Assembly: GCA_964577365.1 (NCBI GenBank)
Contig: CAZNYP010000006.1
Span: 1 to 58,901, forward strand
Source: JAGOVB01 sp964577365
Lineage (GTDB): Bacteria; Patescibacteriota; Minisyncoccia; Phycocordibacterales; PALSA-1337
Length of the DNA stretch: 58,901 nucleotides
Direction of reading: 5' to 3'
A program made the translations under genes and the position numbers. This document shows, piece after piece, positions 1 through 8,911 of this stretch (the stretch's first letter is position 1; every line of letters starts with the position of its first letter). Under the pieces are notes generated by a model, which ran no database searches, was not told where the DNA came from, and was given only the letters and a program-made list of their open reading frames with translations.

Positions 1-1
1 T

Positions 2-136
2 GCGTTTCCTGTGAGTGTGCAGTCAGTTCGTCTGGTTCGAATCGATCTGATCCTGGACGCAAATGCTGACAGAGCACCAGCTACAAAGACTTTTACTACG
101 CAGGTATCCATTCGTAATCTCAAAGACAATCTATGA
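2..136 (+). CDS. Partial pilin-like protein, C-terminal end
   Basis: An open frame enters from the left edge and stops at 134-136, where the TGA overlaps the ATG of the next gene. The visible 44 residues end in RIDLILDANADRAP and TKTFTTQVSIRNLKDNL. This resembles the C-terminal strands of minor pseudopilins of the PilW/GspJ type, but the N-terminal methylation segment that would prove it is outside the window. The four-base overlap with a PilX-like gene supports a minor-pilin operon. The family call is inference. Confidence 0.5.
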   Translation, partial: AFPVSVQSVRLVRIDLILDANADRAPATKTFTTQVSIRNLKDNL

Positions 137-1575
137 AAAAAGGAATGATACTTGTAAATGCGTTGGTGTTTGGAGCAATCGCTATCGTGATTGTGACTAG
201 CTTGGTTATGTGGGGCAGTACCGTACTTAGAGCCTCACGTCACATCGTAGACAGAGAGCAAGCATTTCATATTGCCGAAGCGGGGGTAGACTATTATCGA
301 TGGCATTTGGCACACGCAGCAACTGACTATTATGATGGCAATGCATCGACTACATCTCCCGGTCCATACACGCATGCATTTTATGACAAAGACAGCAATC
401 AGATCGGAGAATATAGACTCACGATCACCCCACCACCAGTTGGCTCGACTGTGGTCCGCATAAAATCAGAAGGAATATATTTTGATCCTGCAGGAAATAT
501 CAGCCGATCGATCCAGGTATCACTCGCGATCCCATCGCTTGCAAAATACGCAGTGGCGGCAAATAGTATCATTCGTTTTGGAGTGGGAACAGAAGTGTTT
601 GGACCGATACACTCAAACGACGGAATGAGATTTGATGGTATTGCTCACAATCTCATCACGAGTGCAAAGAGCACATATACCGACAGCGACTCTGATGCGT
701 GTACGACAAATTCGTGGGCAGTACATACATGTGTAAACCCAGATGACCCAGCACCTCCGACTGCTGTACCTGATCGTCCCGATGTATTTGGGGCTGGGAG
801 ATCATTTCCAGTACCGACTATCGATTTTGCCGGTATGACCACTGACTTGTCACAGATAAAGAGCAGTGCACAGTCTGCGGGGAGATATTTTGCCCCATCA
901 GGTTCCCAGGGATATAGAATATTGCTCAAGACAAATGATACGTTTGAGATATATCGTGTGACAGGACTGACAAATCCTAGTAATGCATGTTCAAACTCTG
1001 CGTCACAGGCAGCAGAGCAGGATGGGTGGGGAACATGGAGTGTGCGGACTCAGACATACGTCGGTACCTATGCAATACCAGCAAACGGTCTCATCTTTGT
1101 CGAGGACCATGTGTGGGTAGAGGGAACCGTAAATACTGCTCGCGTGACTATAGCCTCTGCTCGTTTCCCTGATAGCACGAGTACCCGCACGAGCATTACC
1201 GTGAACAATCCTCTCCGCTATACGAACACTGATGGGACCGACTCTATAGCCCTCATCGCTCAAAACAATATGAATGTAGGCCTCGTGAGCTCGAGTACGA
1301 TGCAGATCGACGCAGCCATCATCGCGCAAAACGGCCGAGTAGGGCGGTACTACTACAATAGTAGCTGTACAAACTATCTCCGTACCACCCTCACTCTCTA
1401 TGGCATGATCGCTACGAACAAGCGATATGGCTTTGCCTACGGTAGCTCACCAGTGGTCTCAGGCTATGCCACTCGAAACATCGTCTATGATGGAAATCTC
1501 CTCTATTCACCCCCACCGAGTTTCCCCCTCACGTCAAATCAGTATCAGGTGGTGTCGTGGGATGAAGTAAGGTGA
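133..1575 (+). CDS. PilX-like type IV pilus accessory protein
   Basis: A 480-residue protein with one hydrophobic N-terminal helix (about residues 5-28), followed by EQAFHIAEAGVDYYRWHL. That helix continuation is typical of PilX/PilV minor pilins. The rest is a large extracytoplasmic domain rich in Ser/Thr and Asn with a few Cys. No strict prepilin-peptidase site with Glu at +5 is visible, so processing is uncertain. It overlaps the preceding pilin-like frame by four bases and is followed by a strong terminator, so it closes the operon. Likely role: surface pilus assembly or adhesion. The C-terminal 400 residues match nothing I recognise. Confidence 0.6.
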   Translation: MKKGMILVNALVFGAIAIVIVTSLVMWGSTVLRASRHIVDREQAFHIAEAGVDYYRWHLAHAATDYYDGNASTTSPGPYTHAFYDKDSNQIGEYRLTITPPPVGSTVVRIKSEGIYFDPAGNISRSIQVSLAIPSLAKYAVAANSIIRFGVGTEVFGPIHSNDGMRFDGIAHNLITSAKSTYTDSDSDACTTNSWAVHTCVNPDDPAPPTAVPDRPDVFGAGRSFPVPTIDFAGMTTDLSQIKSSAQSAGRYFAPSGSQGYRILLKTNDTFEIYRVTGLTNPSNACSNSASQAAEQDGWGTWSVRTQTYVGTYAIPANGLIFVEDHVWVEGTVNTARVTIASARFPDSTSTRTSITVNNPLRYTNTDGTDSIALIAQNNMNVGLVSSSTMQIDAAIIAQNGRVGRYYYNSSCTNYLRTTLTLYGMIATNKRYGFAYGSSPVVSGYATRNIVYDGNLLYSPPPSFPLTSNQYQVVSWDEVR

Positions 1576-1633
1576 TTGTGGATAACTCGTCTTGCAGACT
1601 TTCTCACCGCTGATATACTGTACTCAACTACCC

Positions 1634-1669
1634 AGAGGCCCACGCAGAAATGCGAGGCCTCTGTTCGTT
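1634..1669 (+). terminator. Intrinsic terminator after the pilin genes
   Basis: AGAGGCC (1634-1640) pairs with GGCCTCT (1656-1662). Inside it CGCA-GAAA-TGCG forms a second stem with a four-base loop, and a T-rich tract follows. Confidence 0.8.
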
Positions 1670-1692
1670 TTATTAAAAATTAAAATATTATT

Positions 1693-3105
1693 ATGGCAAT
1701 CAATTGGAATCGTGAGATAACAGGAAAAGATGTGAAGAAGTTTTTCAATCAGGAAATAAAGCTCGGTGAGATCAACTATAGTAAATGCATGCAGGTCAGT
1801 CTGCTTATTTTTGCGTTAGGGATCGTACCAGCATTTACATATGGAATGGTGCTCGGTGTACTCGATGAACAGCGAGTCGCTCTCATGGGGGAAGTGAGTG
1901 CTCTCAAGGCACAGGTGATCAGTTCGACTTCTACTCTTCCTCGAGCTGCAACGCTTTACAATGCGACTACAGACAAAACTGTGTATACACTAGGAAGTAC
2001 CACTTTGGTAAATTTCTACAATTCATACCCAGCGTCAACTACAAACATCGTCAGTATCGACCTTTACTCAAGCAGCACTCTCGTTCAGAGAATCGCTAGT
2101 ATGAGTCCACGTACAGGTCTCAACCAGGTATCTTTCAAAGTTGCGTCTTCTTCTTTGGAAAAGACAAATATGTTCCATGTTCGAGTGACTGCAACAAAGT
2201 ACAATCAGTTTGCTGAGACGAATCGATTCGTGGTAAATAAACCACTTGCAACTACCTCAGTCGCTTTGGTGTATACAAACACTCAAATACTCAACAATGA
2301 GTTGAATCCAAACAGTTCAGCCGAATTCACTATTTCATTTAGTGTAACAAGTCCAGTGGACACTTATATGCGACGCAATGTGCTCGTGGGTACTACAACC
2401 AATTCTGTTCCAGGTCTGAAGACTTTCACACGAGAAATTTCTTCACGCACCACAAATGCAAAGGATAATAGTGATTCTTATTTCCTTCGTGCAGGGGAGA
2501 CCAGAACATTTATCTTTGAAACAGTTGCAAGTCCACTTACAACTGGACCAGTAGGAATCACTCTTAAAGGAATTCTTTTTGGAGCAGGCGCATATGGGAA
2601 TGCATCAGATCGAGTTATCAATCTTGATACGAACATCTTTAGAACTCAGATAGTGGTTTTGCAGGCAGCACAGCAGCCAGCACCAAAAGTGTCTTTCATA
2701 AAAACAACTCAGGAATACGTTTCAAATATCTCTGACTCATCATCAGACGATCAGGGAAGATTTGGTATCCAGGTTGCAGTCACTGCTGTAGTTGATACCT
2801 ACATCAAAGCAGATCCAAAAAATGTTCTATGGAGAGCTGATGTTCTACGGGGTGATAGTCGCGTCTCTACCACAAGCACATTTACTTCAGTAGGAACTAC
2901 TTCACCGAAGGATGTTGCTGGCTTGTACTTTGTGCGAGCAGGAACTACTCGAGAATTCAAACTTGATGCATTTGTAAATCCACTTGCAACATCTTTGATC
3001 CAGGCAGAGCTCACCGGTGTTGTCTGGGGAACTACTCCAACCGAAACAAATGTTCTGAAGTTTACTAATCCGTTTGAAACAGCAGCACTCTGGGTCTTGA
3101 ACTAA
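1693..3105 (+). CDS. Membrane-anchored secreted protein with two repeat domains
   Basis: 470 residues. Residues about 31-55 form a single membrane helix, followed by a short coiled segment (LDEQRVALMGEVSALKAQV) and an extracytoplasmic beta-rich part. Two related domains can be seen (roughly residues 210-300 and 345-460). Both contain PVDTYM/VVDTYI, then FLRAGETRTF or FVRAGTTREF, then a NPLAT/SPLTT turn and ITLKGILFG or AELTGVVWG. A -10-like TAAAAT at 1681-1686 lies six bases before the ATG, suggesting a leaderless start. tpiA follows two bases after its stop. I do not recognise the family; a surface or cell-envelope role is inference. Confidence 0.7.
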   Translation: MAINWNREITGKDVKKFFNQEIKLGEINYSKCMQVSLLIFALGIVPAFTYGMVLGVLDEQRVALMGEVSALKAQVISSTSTLPRAATLYNATTDKTVYTLGSTTLVNFYNSYPASTTNIVSIDLYSSSTLVQRIASMSPRTGLNQVSFKVASSSLEKTNMFHVRVTATKYNQFAETNRFVVNKPLATTSVALVYTNTQILNNELNPNSSAEFTISFSVTSPVDTYMRRNVLVGTTTNSVPGLKTFTREISSRTTNAKDNSDSYFLRAGETRTFIFETVASPLTTGPVGITLKGILFGAGAYGNASDRVINLDTNIFRTQIVVLQAAQQPAPKVSFIKTTQEYVSNISDSSSDDQGRFGIQVAVTAVVDTYIKADPKNVLWRADVLRGDSRVSTTSTFTSVGTTSPKDVAGLYFVRAGTTREFKLDAFVNPLATSLIQAELTGVVWGTTPTETNVLKFTNPFETAALWVLN

Positions 3106-3107
3106 TA

Positions 3108-3875
3108 ATGCCCATCACCAAGCGATACAAAAAAATAATCATCGGTAACTGGAAAGAAAATCCAAATACTCATGAAGCAGCAAAACATATCGTACAGGGT
3201 GTGAAGCGAGCTGTCGTAAAGCTCACAAAAACAGTAGTGGTATTGTGCCCCCCACTCATCTACTTGTCTGACTTGGGGAAGGGTGAGCAACCTTTCTCTC
3301 GAGGTGCACAGGACGTATCGATCTTCGACTCGGGATCGCATACGGGTGAGGTGAGCGCTCAAATGCTCCGAGATGGTGGGGTCGAGTTCTGCATTGTTGG
3401 TCACTCCGAACGTAGAAAGATGGGAGAGACTGACGAAATGGTGTCGAAGAAAGTAGGGACACTGCATCAAGCAGGAGTTACGGCAGTAGTCTGTGTCGGG
3501 GAAGAAGTACGTGACCCAGCCGGTGCGTATCTCGACACGCTAAAGAACCAAATAAAAAACTCTCTTGCAGGTGTAGAGAAAAAGAATACGTCGCTCCTTG
3601 TGATCGCATATGAGCCCGTGTGGGCGATCGGAGCCACTGTCGCTATGTCGCCGACAGATGTCCATGAAACAGGTCTTTTTGTGAAGAAAACATTGGCTGA
3701 TTTTTTTGGCCATGAGTACGTCGCAAAAGTACCCGTTCTGTATGGAGGTTCAGTGACGTTTCGAAATGCAGGCGAAATAGTTCGCGATGGACATGTCGAC
3801 GGACTATTGGTGGGGCGTGAGAGTGTAAATCCGCAAGGATTCAACGAGATATTGCGCGTTGTAGACTCTATATGA
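3108..3875 (+). CDS. tpiA: Triosephosphate isomerase
   Basis: Interconverts dihydroxyacetone phosphate and glyceraldehyde 3-phosphate in glycolysis. The 255 residues match the family length. Visible catalytic elements are Asn14/Lys16 (GNWK), His99 in GHSERR, and the catalytic Glu in AYEPVWAIG. The phosphate-binding GGSV and LLVGRES stand near the C-terminus. After AIG the mobile loop reads ATVAMSP rather than the usual TG-containing form. It begins two bases after the upstream secreted-protein gene and overlaps pgk by four bases (ATGA), so the two glycolytic genes are translationally coupled. Confidence 0.97.
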   Translation: MPITKRYKKIIIGNWKENPNTHEAAKHIVQGVKRAVVKLTKTVVVLCPPLIYLSDLGKGEQPFSRGAQDVSIFDSGSHTGEVSAQMLRDGGVEFCIVGHSERRKMGETDEMVSKKVGTLHQAGVTAVVCVGEEVRDPAGAYLDTLKNQIKNSLAGVEKKNTSLLVIAYEPVWAIGATVAMSPTDVHETGLFVKKTLADFFGHEYVAKVPVLYGGSVTFRNAGEIVRDGHVDGLLVGRESVNPQGFNEILRVVDSI

Positions 3876-4984
3876 AAACATTACGAGACATACAGGTAAT
3901 AAAAGGAATGAAAGCGATTATTCGTTTTGATTTCAATGTTCCTGTCGTAAATGGAAAGGTTGTCGAGGACTTCCGGATACGGAAGTCTTTGCCGACTCTG
4001 TCATACTTTACTGAACGCAAAGCAAAAGTGATTATGATTAGTCACATCGAATCAGTAAAGACGCTCGAACCAGTACATCGTCATCTACTATCACTTGGTG
4101 TGCAGCATGCGTTTGTGAAAAATTATCGCACTGCACTAAAGGCGATAGAGGAGCACGATGTGATCCTCTTGGAAAATCTCCGGACCAATGAGGGAGAAAA
4201 AGCAAATGATCCTGAGTTTGCAAAAGAACTCGCATCACTTGCTGATGTGTATGTAAACGACGCCTTCTCTGTTTCCCACAGAGAACACGCATCTGTTTGC
4301 GCAATCACCGAATACCTGCCGAGCTACGCCGGATTGCAGCTCGAAGAGGAGGTGAAACAATTGAGTGCAGCATTTAAGCCCGAGAGACCATTTCTTTTTG
4401 TCCTTGGAGGCGCAAAATTTGATACAAAGTTGCCACTCATTGAAAAATTTATGCAAACCGCTGACCATGTGTTCATCGGCGGTGCTCTTGCTCACAATTT
4501 CTTTGTCGAGCAAGGATACGAAATAGGTAAATCAGTTGTGTCTCCAGACAAGTTTGATCTCAAACGATACTTTGGGGATGCCAAATTGCTTTTACCTATC
4601 GATATGATTGTGAAAAGAGGGGATAAATCGATGGTTGTCGACCTCGGTGAAGTAGAAAAAAATGATATAATTGTCGACGCAGGTCCACGTACCCTCGAGC
4701 TTTTGCACAGAGCTGTGCAGCGTTCCGCACAGATCCTCTGGAACGGTCCACTAGGTGCGTACGAGCAAGGGTTCACCGAATATACTCTCGAGCTCGCAAA
4801 GATGATCGCAGAGAGCAAAGCAAAGACAATTGTGGGGGGAGGAGATACTCTCGCGGCGATTGCGACCTTGGGCATAGAGGATAAAATCAGTTTCGTTTCG
4901 ACAGGTGGAGGGGCGATGCTCGACTATCTCGCGCACGAGACATTACCAGCAATAAAAGCACTTGACAGTGCACAAAATAGATAG
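3872..4984 (+). CDS. pgk: Phosphoglycerate kinase
   Basis: Transfers phosphate from 1,3-bisphosphoglycerate to ADP in glycolysis. 370 residues, slightly short for the family (usually about 390-415). Signatures in order: RFDFNVP near residue 20, ENLRTNEGE, the basic HREHAS segment, GGAKFDTK, WNGPLGAYE and GGGDT with STGGGAMLDYL at the C-terminus. It overlaps tpiA by four bases. Its last 25 bases contain the promoter of the next gene. No gapA is in the window. Confidence 0.97.
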   Translation: MKTLRDIQVIKGMKAIIRFDFNVPVVNGKVVEDFRIRKSLPTLSYFTERKAKVIMISHIESVKTLEPVHRHLLSLGVQHAFVKNYRTALKAIEEHDVILLENLRTNEGEKANDPEFAKELASLADVYVNDAFSVSHREHASVCAITEYLPSYAGLQLEEEVKQLSAAFKPERPFLFVLGGAKFDTKLPLIEKFMQTADHVFIGGALAHNFFVEQGYEIGKSVVSPDKFDLKRYFGDAKLLLPIDMIVKRGDKSMVVDLGEVEKNDIIVDAGPRTLELLHRAVQRSAQILWNGPLGAYEQGFTEYTLELAKMIAESKAKTIVGGGDTLAAIATLGIEDKISFVSTGGGAMLDYLAHETLPAIKALDSAQNR

Positions 4985-4990
4985 TAATAT
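4962..4990 (+). promoter_or_regulatory. Sigma70-type promoter for the 4997 gene
   Basis: TTGACA (4962-4967), 17-base spacer, TAATAT (4985-4990), then six bases to the ATG at 4997. The -35 box lies inside the end of pgk. The expected start of transcription is the A of the ATG. Confidence 0.75.
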
Positions 4991-4996
4991 AAAAGC

Positions 4997-5227
4997 ATGA
5001 ATAAAATAAACAACACACCATGGCTCAAGAAGTCACTCGAAGGAGGAGCTCTCCTTGTGGCTCTCCTCGGCCTCTTTTATCTAGGACAGGCAGTAGCAGA
5101 GATTCGATATATTTCTAATGTAGTTGTCGATGTGCCACAAGACAAAACAGCAGCATTGCTCAATGCTACAAGTGGTTACGAATACATTTTGATCGACCGC
5201 TCACAGGGTATAAATATCAGACGCTAA
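4997..5227 (+). CDS. Small single-pass membrane protein
   Basis: 76 residues with a short basic N-terminus and one membrane helix (about residues 16-36, GGALLVALLGLFYLGQAVAE), then a 40-residue outer or cytoplasmic tail. It has its own well-formed promoter and a predicted leaderless start. Its 3' end overlaps the convergent HIT gene by 11 bases. No family recognised. Confidence 0.6.
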   Translation: MNKINNTPWLKKSLEGGALLVALLGLFYLGQAVAEIRYISNVVVDVPQDKTAALLNATSGYEYILIDRSQGINIRR

Positions 5228-5579
5228 GTTTTTCTTTTAGCGCAGCTGCATTGGCGACGAGGTCATTCTTGTCGCCTTTTGCTTTTTCAGGGTCAGGGTA
5301 CACCCAGATGTGTGCATGAGGGATCTCTTCGCCAATGATTTTTGAAAACACTGCCTCGCCGTGTATTTTTTGTAGGGCCTGCGCTACTTTCTTTGCGACG
5401 CCAAAATATTCGAGCTCGGGTACATCCCATACAAATCGGTAGTGAGTCTTTGGAATGATGAGGGTGTGTCCTGGTGAGAGGGGGCGAACATCGAGAAAAG
5501 CGAGGAACTTTTCATCCTCATATACGACATGAGCGGGGATTTCTTTTTTTACAATTTTACAAAAGATACATGGATTCAT
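5217..5579 (-). CDS. HIT family nucleotide hydrolase/transferase
   Basis: A 120-residue histidine-triad fold protein. Residues CIFC (4-7) form the usual zinc knuckle start; KTH follows near residue 46. The triad motif reads H88-A-H90-I-W92: the first His and the central nucleophilic His are present but the third His is Trp. HIT enzymes hydrolyse nucleoside phosphoramidates or dinucleotides; the substrate here cannot be told. It is divergent from recJ with only 20 bases between the two start codons and a shared -10 region. Confidence 0.9.
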   Translation of the reverse strand: MNPCIFCKIVKKEIPAHVVYEDEKFLAFLDVRPLSPGHTLIIPKTHYRFVWDVPELEYFGVAKKVAQALQKIHGEAVFSKIIGEEIPHAHIWVYPDPEKAKGDKNDLVANAAALKEKLSV

Positions 5580-5585
5580 GGGTGT

Positions 5586-5593
5586 AGTATACT
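5586..5593. promoter_or_regulatory. Palindromic AGTATACT shared by two divergent genes
   Basis: Read rightwards, TATACT (5588-5593) is six bases before the recJ ATG at 5600. Read leftwards, TATACT (5591-5586) is six bases before the HIT ATG at 5579. The two -10 boxes overlap by four bases, so RNA polymerase could not occupy both at once. Confidence 0.65.
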
Positions 5594-5599
5594 ACGTCT

Positions 5600-7261
5600 A
5601 TGAAAAAATATTCAGTCCGGAAATGGCACGGTGACACACTCGCAGATCACCTCCTTTTTCACCGTGGATATACCACTGAAAAAGAGAAAAAAGACTTTCT
5701 CTCACCTGACTATGAAAAGCACCAACACAGCGCATCACTTCTCAAAGACATGGATAAAGCAGTCGATCGGATTATGAATGCAATAGATAAAAACGAAAAG
5801 ATAGTCATATACAGCGACTATGATACTGATGGTATTCCGGGAGCAGTTTTGTTCCATGATTTTTTTAAGAAAATAAATTTTGAAAACTTTTTCAATTATA
5901 TCCCTCATCGACATGACGAAGGATTTGGTTTGCATGTCGAGGCTATCGACGAATTTAAAAAACAAAACGTGAGTCTCATCGTCACTATCGATTGTGGTAT
6001 TGCTGATGTTGCGTCAGTTGCTCATGCACAAAAAAAGGGCATCGATGTCATCATCACGGATCATCATATGCCAGGCAATGTAGTGCCACCAGCGTATGCG
6101 ATCATCAATCCAAAACAAAAAGAATGCGTGTATCCAGAAAAGATGCTGTGCGGATCGGGCGTCGCTTTTAAACTGATACAAGGGCTCATTGCGACAGGAA
6201 AATTTTCTATCCCAGTCGGGTGGGAAAAATGGCTGCTCGACATGGTGGGTATCGCAACACTCTCTGATATGGTACCGCTCACTGGCGAAAACAGAGTCTT
6301 TGCAAAATACGGCCTGACCGTACTACGAAAGTCACCACGCCTCGGACTCAAACTCCTTTTGAAAAAAGCAAAAACAGATCAGCGATATCTGACTGAGGAT
6401 GATATCGGTTTCACTATCGGTCCACGTATCAACGCCGCATCGCGCATGGGCGTACCTATGGACGCATTTAAAATGTTGTCCGCAACTGATCTCGACGACG
6501 CACATGCTGTCGTGGAACATTTGGACAAAATAAATAACGAACGAAAAGGACTCGTTGCGACCATGGTGAAAGAAGCAAAAAAGATTATTTCTGGACGTTA
6601 CACAGAGATGGTACCCAGAGTGATCGTCCTCGGAAATCCAGAATGGAAACCAGGACTCCTCGGGCTCGTTGCAAACACCTTGTCGGAAGAATTTGTGAAA
6701 CCGGTTTTTGTTTGGGGGCGCGACGGTGATGGCATGATAAAGGGCTCATGTCGATCAGACGGAGTGACCGATCTCGTCGAACTCATGAAAAAAGCACCCG
6801 ACACTACTTTCCTGCAGTTCGGGGGGCATGCGTTTTCTGGTGGTTTTTCAGTAGATACAAAAAAAATTCACCGGTTAGAAGAAGTGTTAAACACTGCTCA
6901 TGAACATGCATCTGCTGTCGAAAAAGAATATTTTGTAGATGCAGAATGGCAACTCGATCGAGTTAACTTTCGTACGTATGATGAGATAGAAAAAATTTCT
7001 CCATTTGGAACAGGTAATGAAAAACCATTATTCATGTTTCGCAATGTCGTACCAAATGATATTAAAATGTTTGGCAAAGAAAAAAACCATATGGAGCTCG
7101 TGCTGCCTCATCACGTATCAGCGATTAGTTTTTTTAGTGCCCCATCAGACTGGGGTCTCGAGAAAAATACTACATGCGACATTGTTGCTCACATTGAGAA
7201 ATCGATGTTTCGCAATCGTCCAGAGATCCGACTGCGAATCGTTGATATAATACCTGCATGA
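5600..7261 (+). CDS. recJ: Single-stranded-DNA exonuclease RecJ
   Basis: 5'-3' ssDNA exonuclease used in recombination and mismatch repair. 553 residues, close to the usual length. DHH-family metal motifs are visible: DYDTDG (Asp73, Asp75, Asp77), TIDCG (Asp131) and DHH (154-156). The DHHA1 nucleic-acid-binding region follows with FGGHAFSGGF near residue 410, and an OB-fold-like C-terminus. It overlaps rnhA by four bases. The gene starts from the divergent promoter shared with the HIT gene and is predicted to be leaderless. Confidence 0.96.
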   Translation: MKKYSVRKWHGDTLADHLLFHRGYTTEKEKKDFLSPDYEKHQHSASLLKDMDKAVDRIMNAIDKNEKIVIYSDYDTDGIPGAVLFHDFFKKINFENFFNYIPHRHDEGFGLHVEAIDEFKKQNVSLIVTIDCGIADVASVAHAQKKGIDVIITDHHMPGNVVPPAYAIINPKQKECVYPEKMLCGSGVAFKLIQGLIATGKFSIPVGWEKWLLDMVGIATLSDMVPLTGENRVFAKYGLTVLRKSPRLGLKLLLKKAKTDQRYLTEDDIGFTIGPRINAASRMGVPMDAFKMLSATDLDDAHAVVEHLDKINNERKGLVATMVKEAKKIISGRYTEMVPRVIVLGNPEWKPGLLGLVANTLSEEFVKPVFVWGRDGDGMIKGSCRSDGVTDLVELMKKAPDTTFLQFGGHAFSGGFSVDTKKIHRLEEVLNTAHEHASAVEKEYFVDAEWQLDRVNFRTYDEIEKISPFGTGNEKPLFMFRNVVPNDIKMFGKEKNHMELVLPHHVSAISFFSAPSDWGLEKNTTCDIVAHIEKSMFRNRPEIRLRIVDIIPA

Positions 7262-7737
7262 CTACCATAATATATACGGACGGATCATCACGGGGGAATC
7301 CCGGACCAGGGGGGTGGGGAACAATCATAAAAGAAAATGGAAGGGTTGTAGAGCTCGGTGGAGGATATCGTGAAACAACAAACAACCGCATGGAGCTCAC
7401 TGCGGCGATCGAGGGTCTGCGAAATGCAAAGGGATCCGATGTCACCGTACTTTCTGATTCTGAGTATGTTATAAAAGGCATCACGGTATGGATCCATGGT
7501 TGGCTCGAACGAGGTTGGAAGAATTCTCAAAAGAAAGATGTGTTAAATAAAGATCTTTGGGAGGCTCTGTATGCGCATACAAAAGGTAAAAATATAACGT
7601 GGAAATATGTGGCAGGCCATACCGGGAATCCGGGCAACGAACGCTGTGATGAGATAGCTACTTCGTTTGCAGATGGTTTATCCCCAGTATTGTACGACAA
7701 TGTGGATAAGTCATACAAAATTTCGCTAAAAGTTTAG
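7258..7737 (+). CDS. rnhA: Ribonuclease HI
   Basis: Degrades the RNA strand of RNA-DNA hybrids. 159 residues. The catalytic carboxylates are Asp8 (YTDGS), Glu46 (RMELTA), Asp67 (LSDSEYV) and Asp131, with His121 in AGHTGNPGNERCD. The handle region (WLERGWKNSQKK) is present. It is coupled to recJ by an ATGA overlap; the two enzymes would serve repair and primer removal. Confidence 0.97.
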   Translation: MTTIIYTDGSSRGNPGPGGWGTIIKENGRVVELGGGYRETTNNRMELTAAIEGLRNAKGSDVTVLSDSEYVIKGITVWIHGWLERGWKNSQKKDVLNKDLWEALYAHTKGKNITWKYVAGHTGNPGNERCDEIATSFADGLSPVLYDNVDKSYKISLKV

Positions 7738-7771
7738 AAAGTTGTTATCTCTCATTTGTTAGAGTAGGGGC
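7733..7771 (+). promoter_or_regulatory. Conserved promoter element, copy A (comEC)
   Basis: One of four aligned 39-bp blocks (also 41786, 44503, 50107) ending at a start codon. It has TTTAGAAAG, TTAT, then TTTG-N-TAGAGT with the -10-like TAGAGT at 7760-7765, and six G-rich bases before the ATG. It overlaps the last bases of rnhA. Confidence 0.6.
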
Positions 7772-8911
7772 ATGACAGTACGAATAGTGCGCATGTCCCT
7801 ATTCTTTTTGCTTGTCGTTATCCTCGGTATACGTGCTGTGGTCGAATACAGACAGCCTACTCCTGAGCCGATAAAGGAAAAGGATTTCGAATGCGTCGGT
7901 ACTGTCGTCGAAGAACCAGAATACAAAGACACTACCCTGAGGCTCATCCTCGCCTGCGGTGAATTTCGCATGCAAGCGACAGCCGATCGGTATGTGCAGG
8001 TGGCGTACGGCGACACCGTGCGGGTGAGAGGTGTCATCTCGCCAGTGAAATATAGGGGGTATAACGATTACTATATTAACTATGCAAAAGTTGAGGTGAT
8101 CGGTACTACCACCTCGCTACAAAAAGCATTGTTTGGTCTAAAGTATTCTTTTCTGCGAAATATCAAAAATGTTTTGGGAGAACCGCACGCATCGCTTGCG
8201 GGAGGTTTGGTAGTAGGAGAAAAGTCGGCCCTCGGAAAAGAACTCCTCGATGATTTTCGACATGCCGGCCTCATACATATAGTAGTGCTGTCAGGGTTCA
8301 ATATCACTGTCATCGCTGATGCACTGATGCGAGTGTTGGTATTCTTGCCACTGTTAGGACGAATCCTCATTGGTGGAACGGGGATGGTATTGTTTGCGAT
8401 CCTTGTAGGTGGTGGGGCGACCGTCATCCGCTCGACCATCATGGCGCTCATCATGTTGTTTGCAAAAGCGGGTGGGCGAAAGTATGTAGCCCTACAAGGT
8501 CTCATCATTGCAGGAATCATCATGGGCATATGGAACCCAAAGACATTGCTCTACGATGCGTCATTTCATCTTTCGTTTCTCGCGACACTTGCCATGATCA
8601 TCCTCGCACCATGGATAGAGAAAAAGCTCTACTTTCTACCAGAGCGTTTTGAATTTCGAGGGATCATATCTTCGACGATAGCCACACAGATTTTTGTTTC
8701 ACCGTATCTCATATATCTCGTGGGTTCGATTTCACTATGGGGGTTGGTGACCAATATATTTGTACTGCCAGTGATACCACCGACGATGCTCTTTGTGTTT
8801 CTTGCGGGAGCGAGTGGGTGGATATGGTCAGGACTATCTTTTGCTCTCGCTATACCTGCGTATGTGCTACTGTCTTATGAATTGCTCGTGGTGAGGTTGT
8901 TCTCGATATAG
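7772..8911 (+). CDS. comEC: ComEC N-terminal part: OB fold plus channel domain
   Basis: 379 residues. One N-terminal membrane helix is followed by an OB-like DUF4131 region (about 35-115) and the multi-helix Competence domain (about 130-379), with GGLVVGEKSALGKEL, HIVVLSGFNI and DASFHLSFLAT. This is the membrane channel that passes single-stranded DNA during uptake. The usual C-terminal metallo-beta-lactamase domain is absent and is encoded separately at 9387-10211. The 3' end overlaps the antisense sod gene by 37 bases. Expression probably uses conserved element A. Confidence 0.9.
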   Translation: MTVRIVRMSLFFLLVVILGIRAVVEYRQPTPEPIKEKDFECVGTVVEEPEYKDTTLRLILACGEFRMQATADRYVQVAYGDTVRVRGVISPVKYRGYNDYYINYAKVEVIGTTTSLQKALFGLKYSFLRNIKNVLGEPHASLAGGLVVGEKSALGKELLDDFRHAGLIHIVVLSGFNITVIADALMRVLVFLPLLGRILIGGTGMVLFAILVGGGATVIRSTIMALIMLFAKAGGRKYVALQGLIIAGIIMGIWNPKTLLYDASFHLSFLATLAMIILAPWIEKKLYFLPERFEFRGIISSTIATQIFVSPYLIYLVGSISLWGLVTNIFVLPVIPPTMLFVFLAGASGWIWSGLSFALAIPAYVLLSYELLVVRLFSI

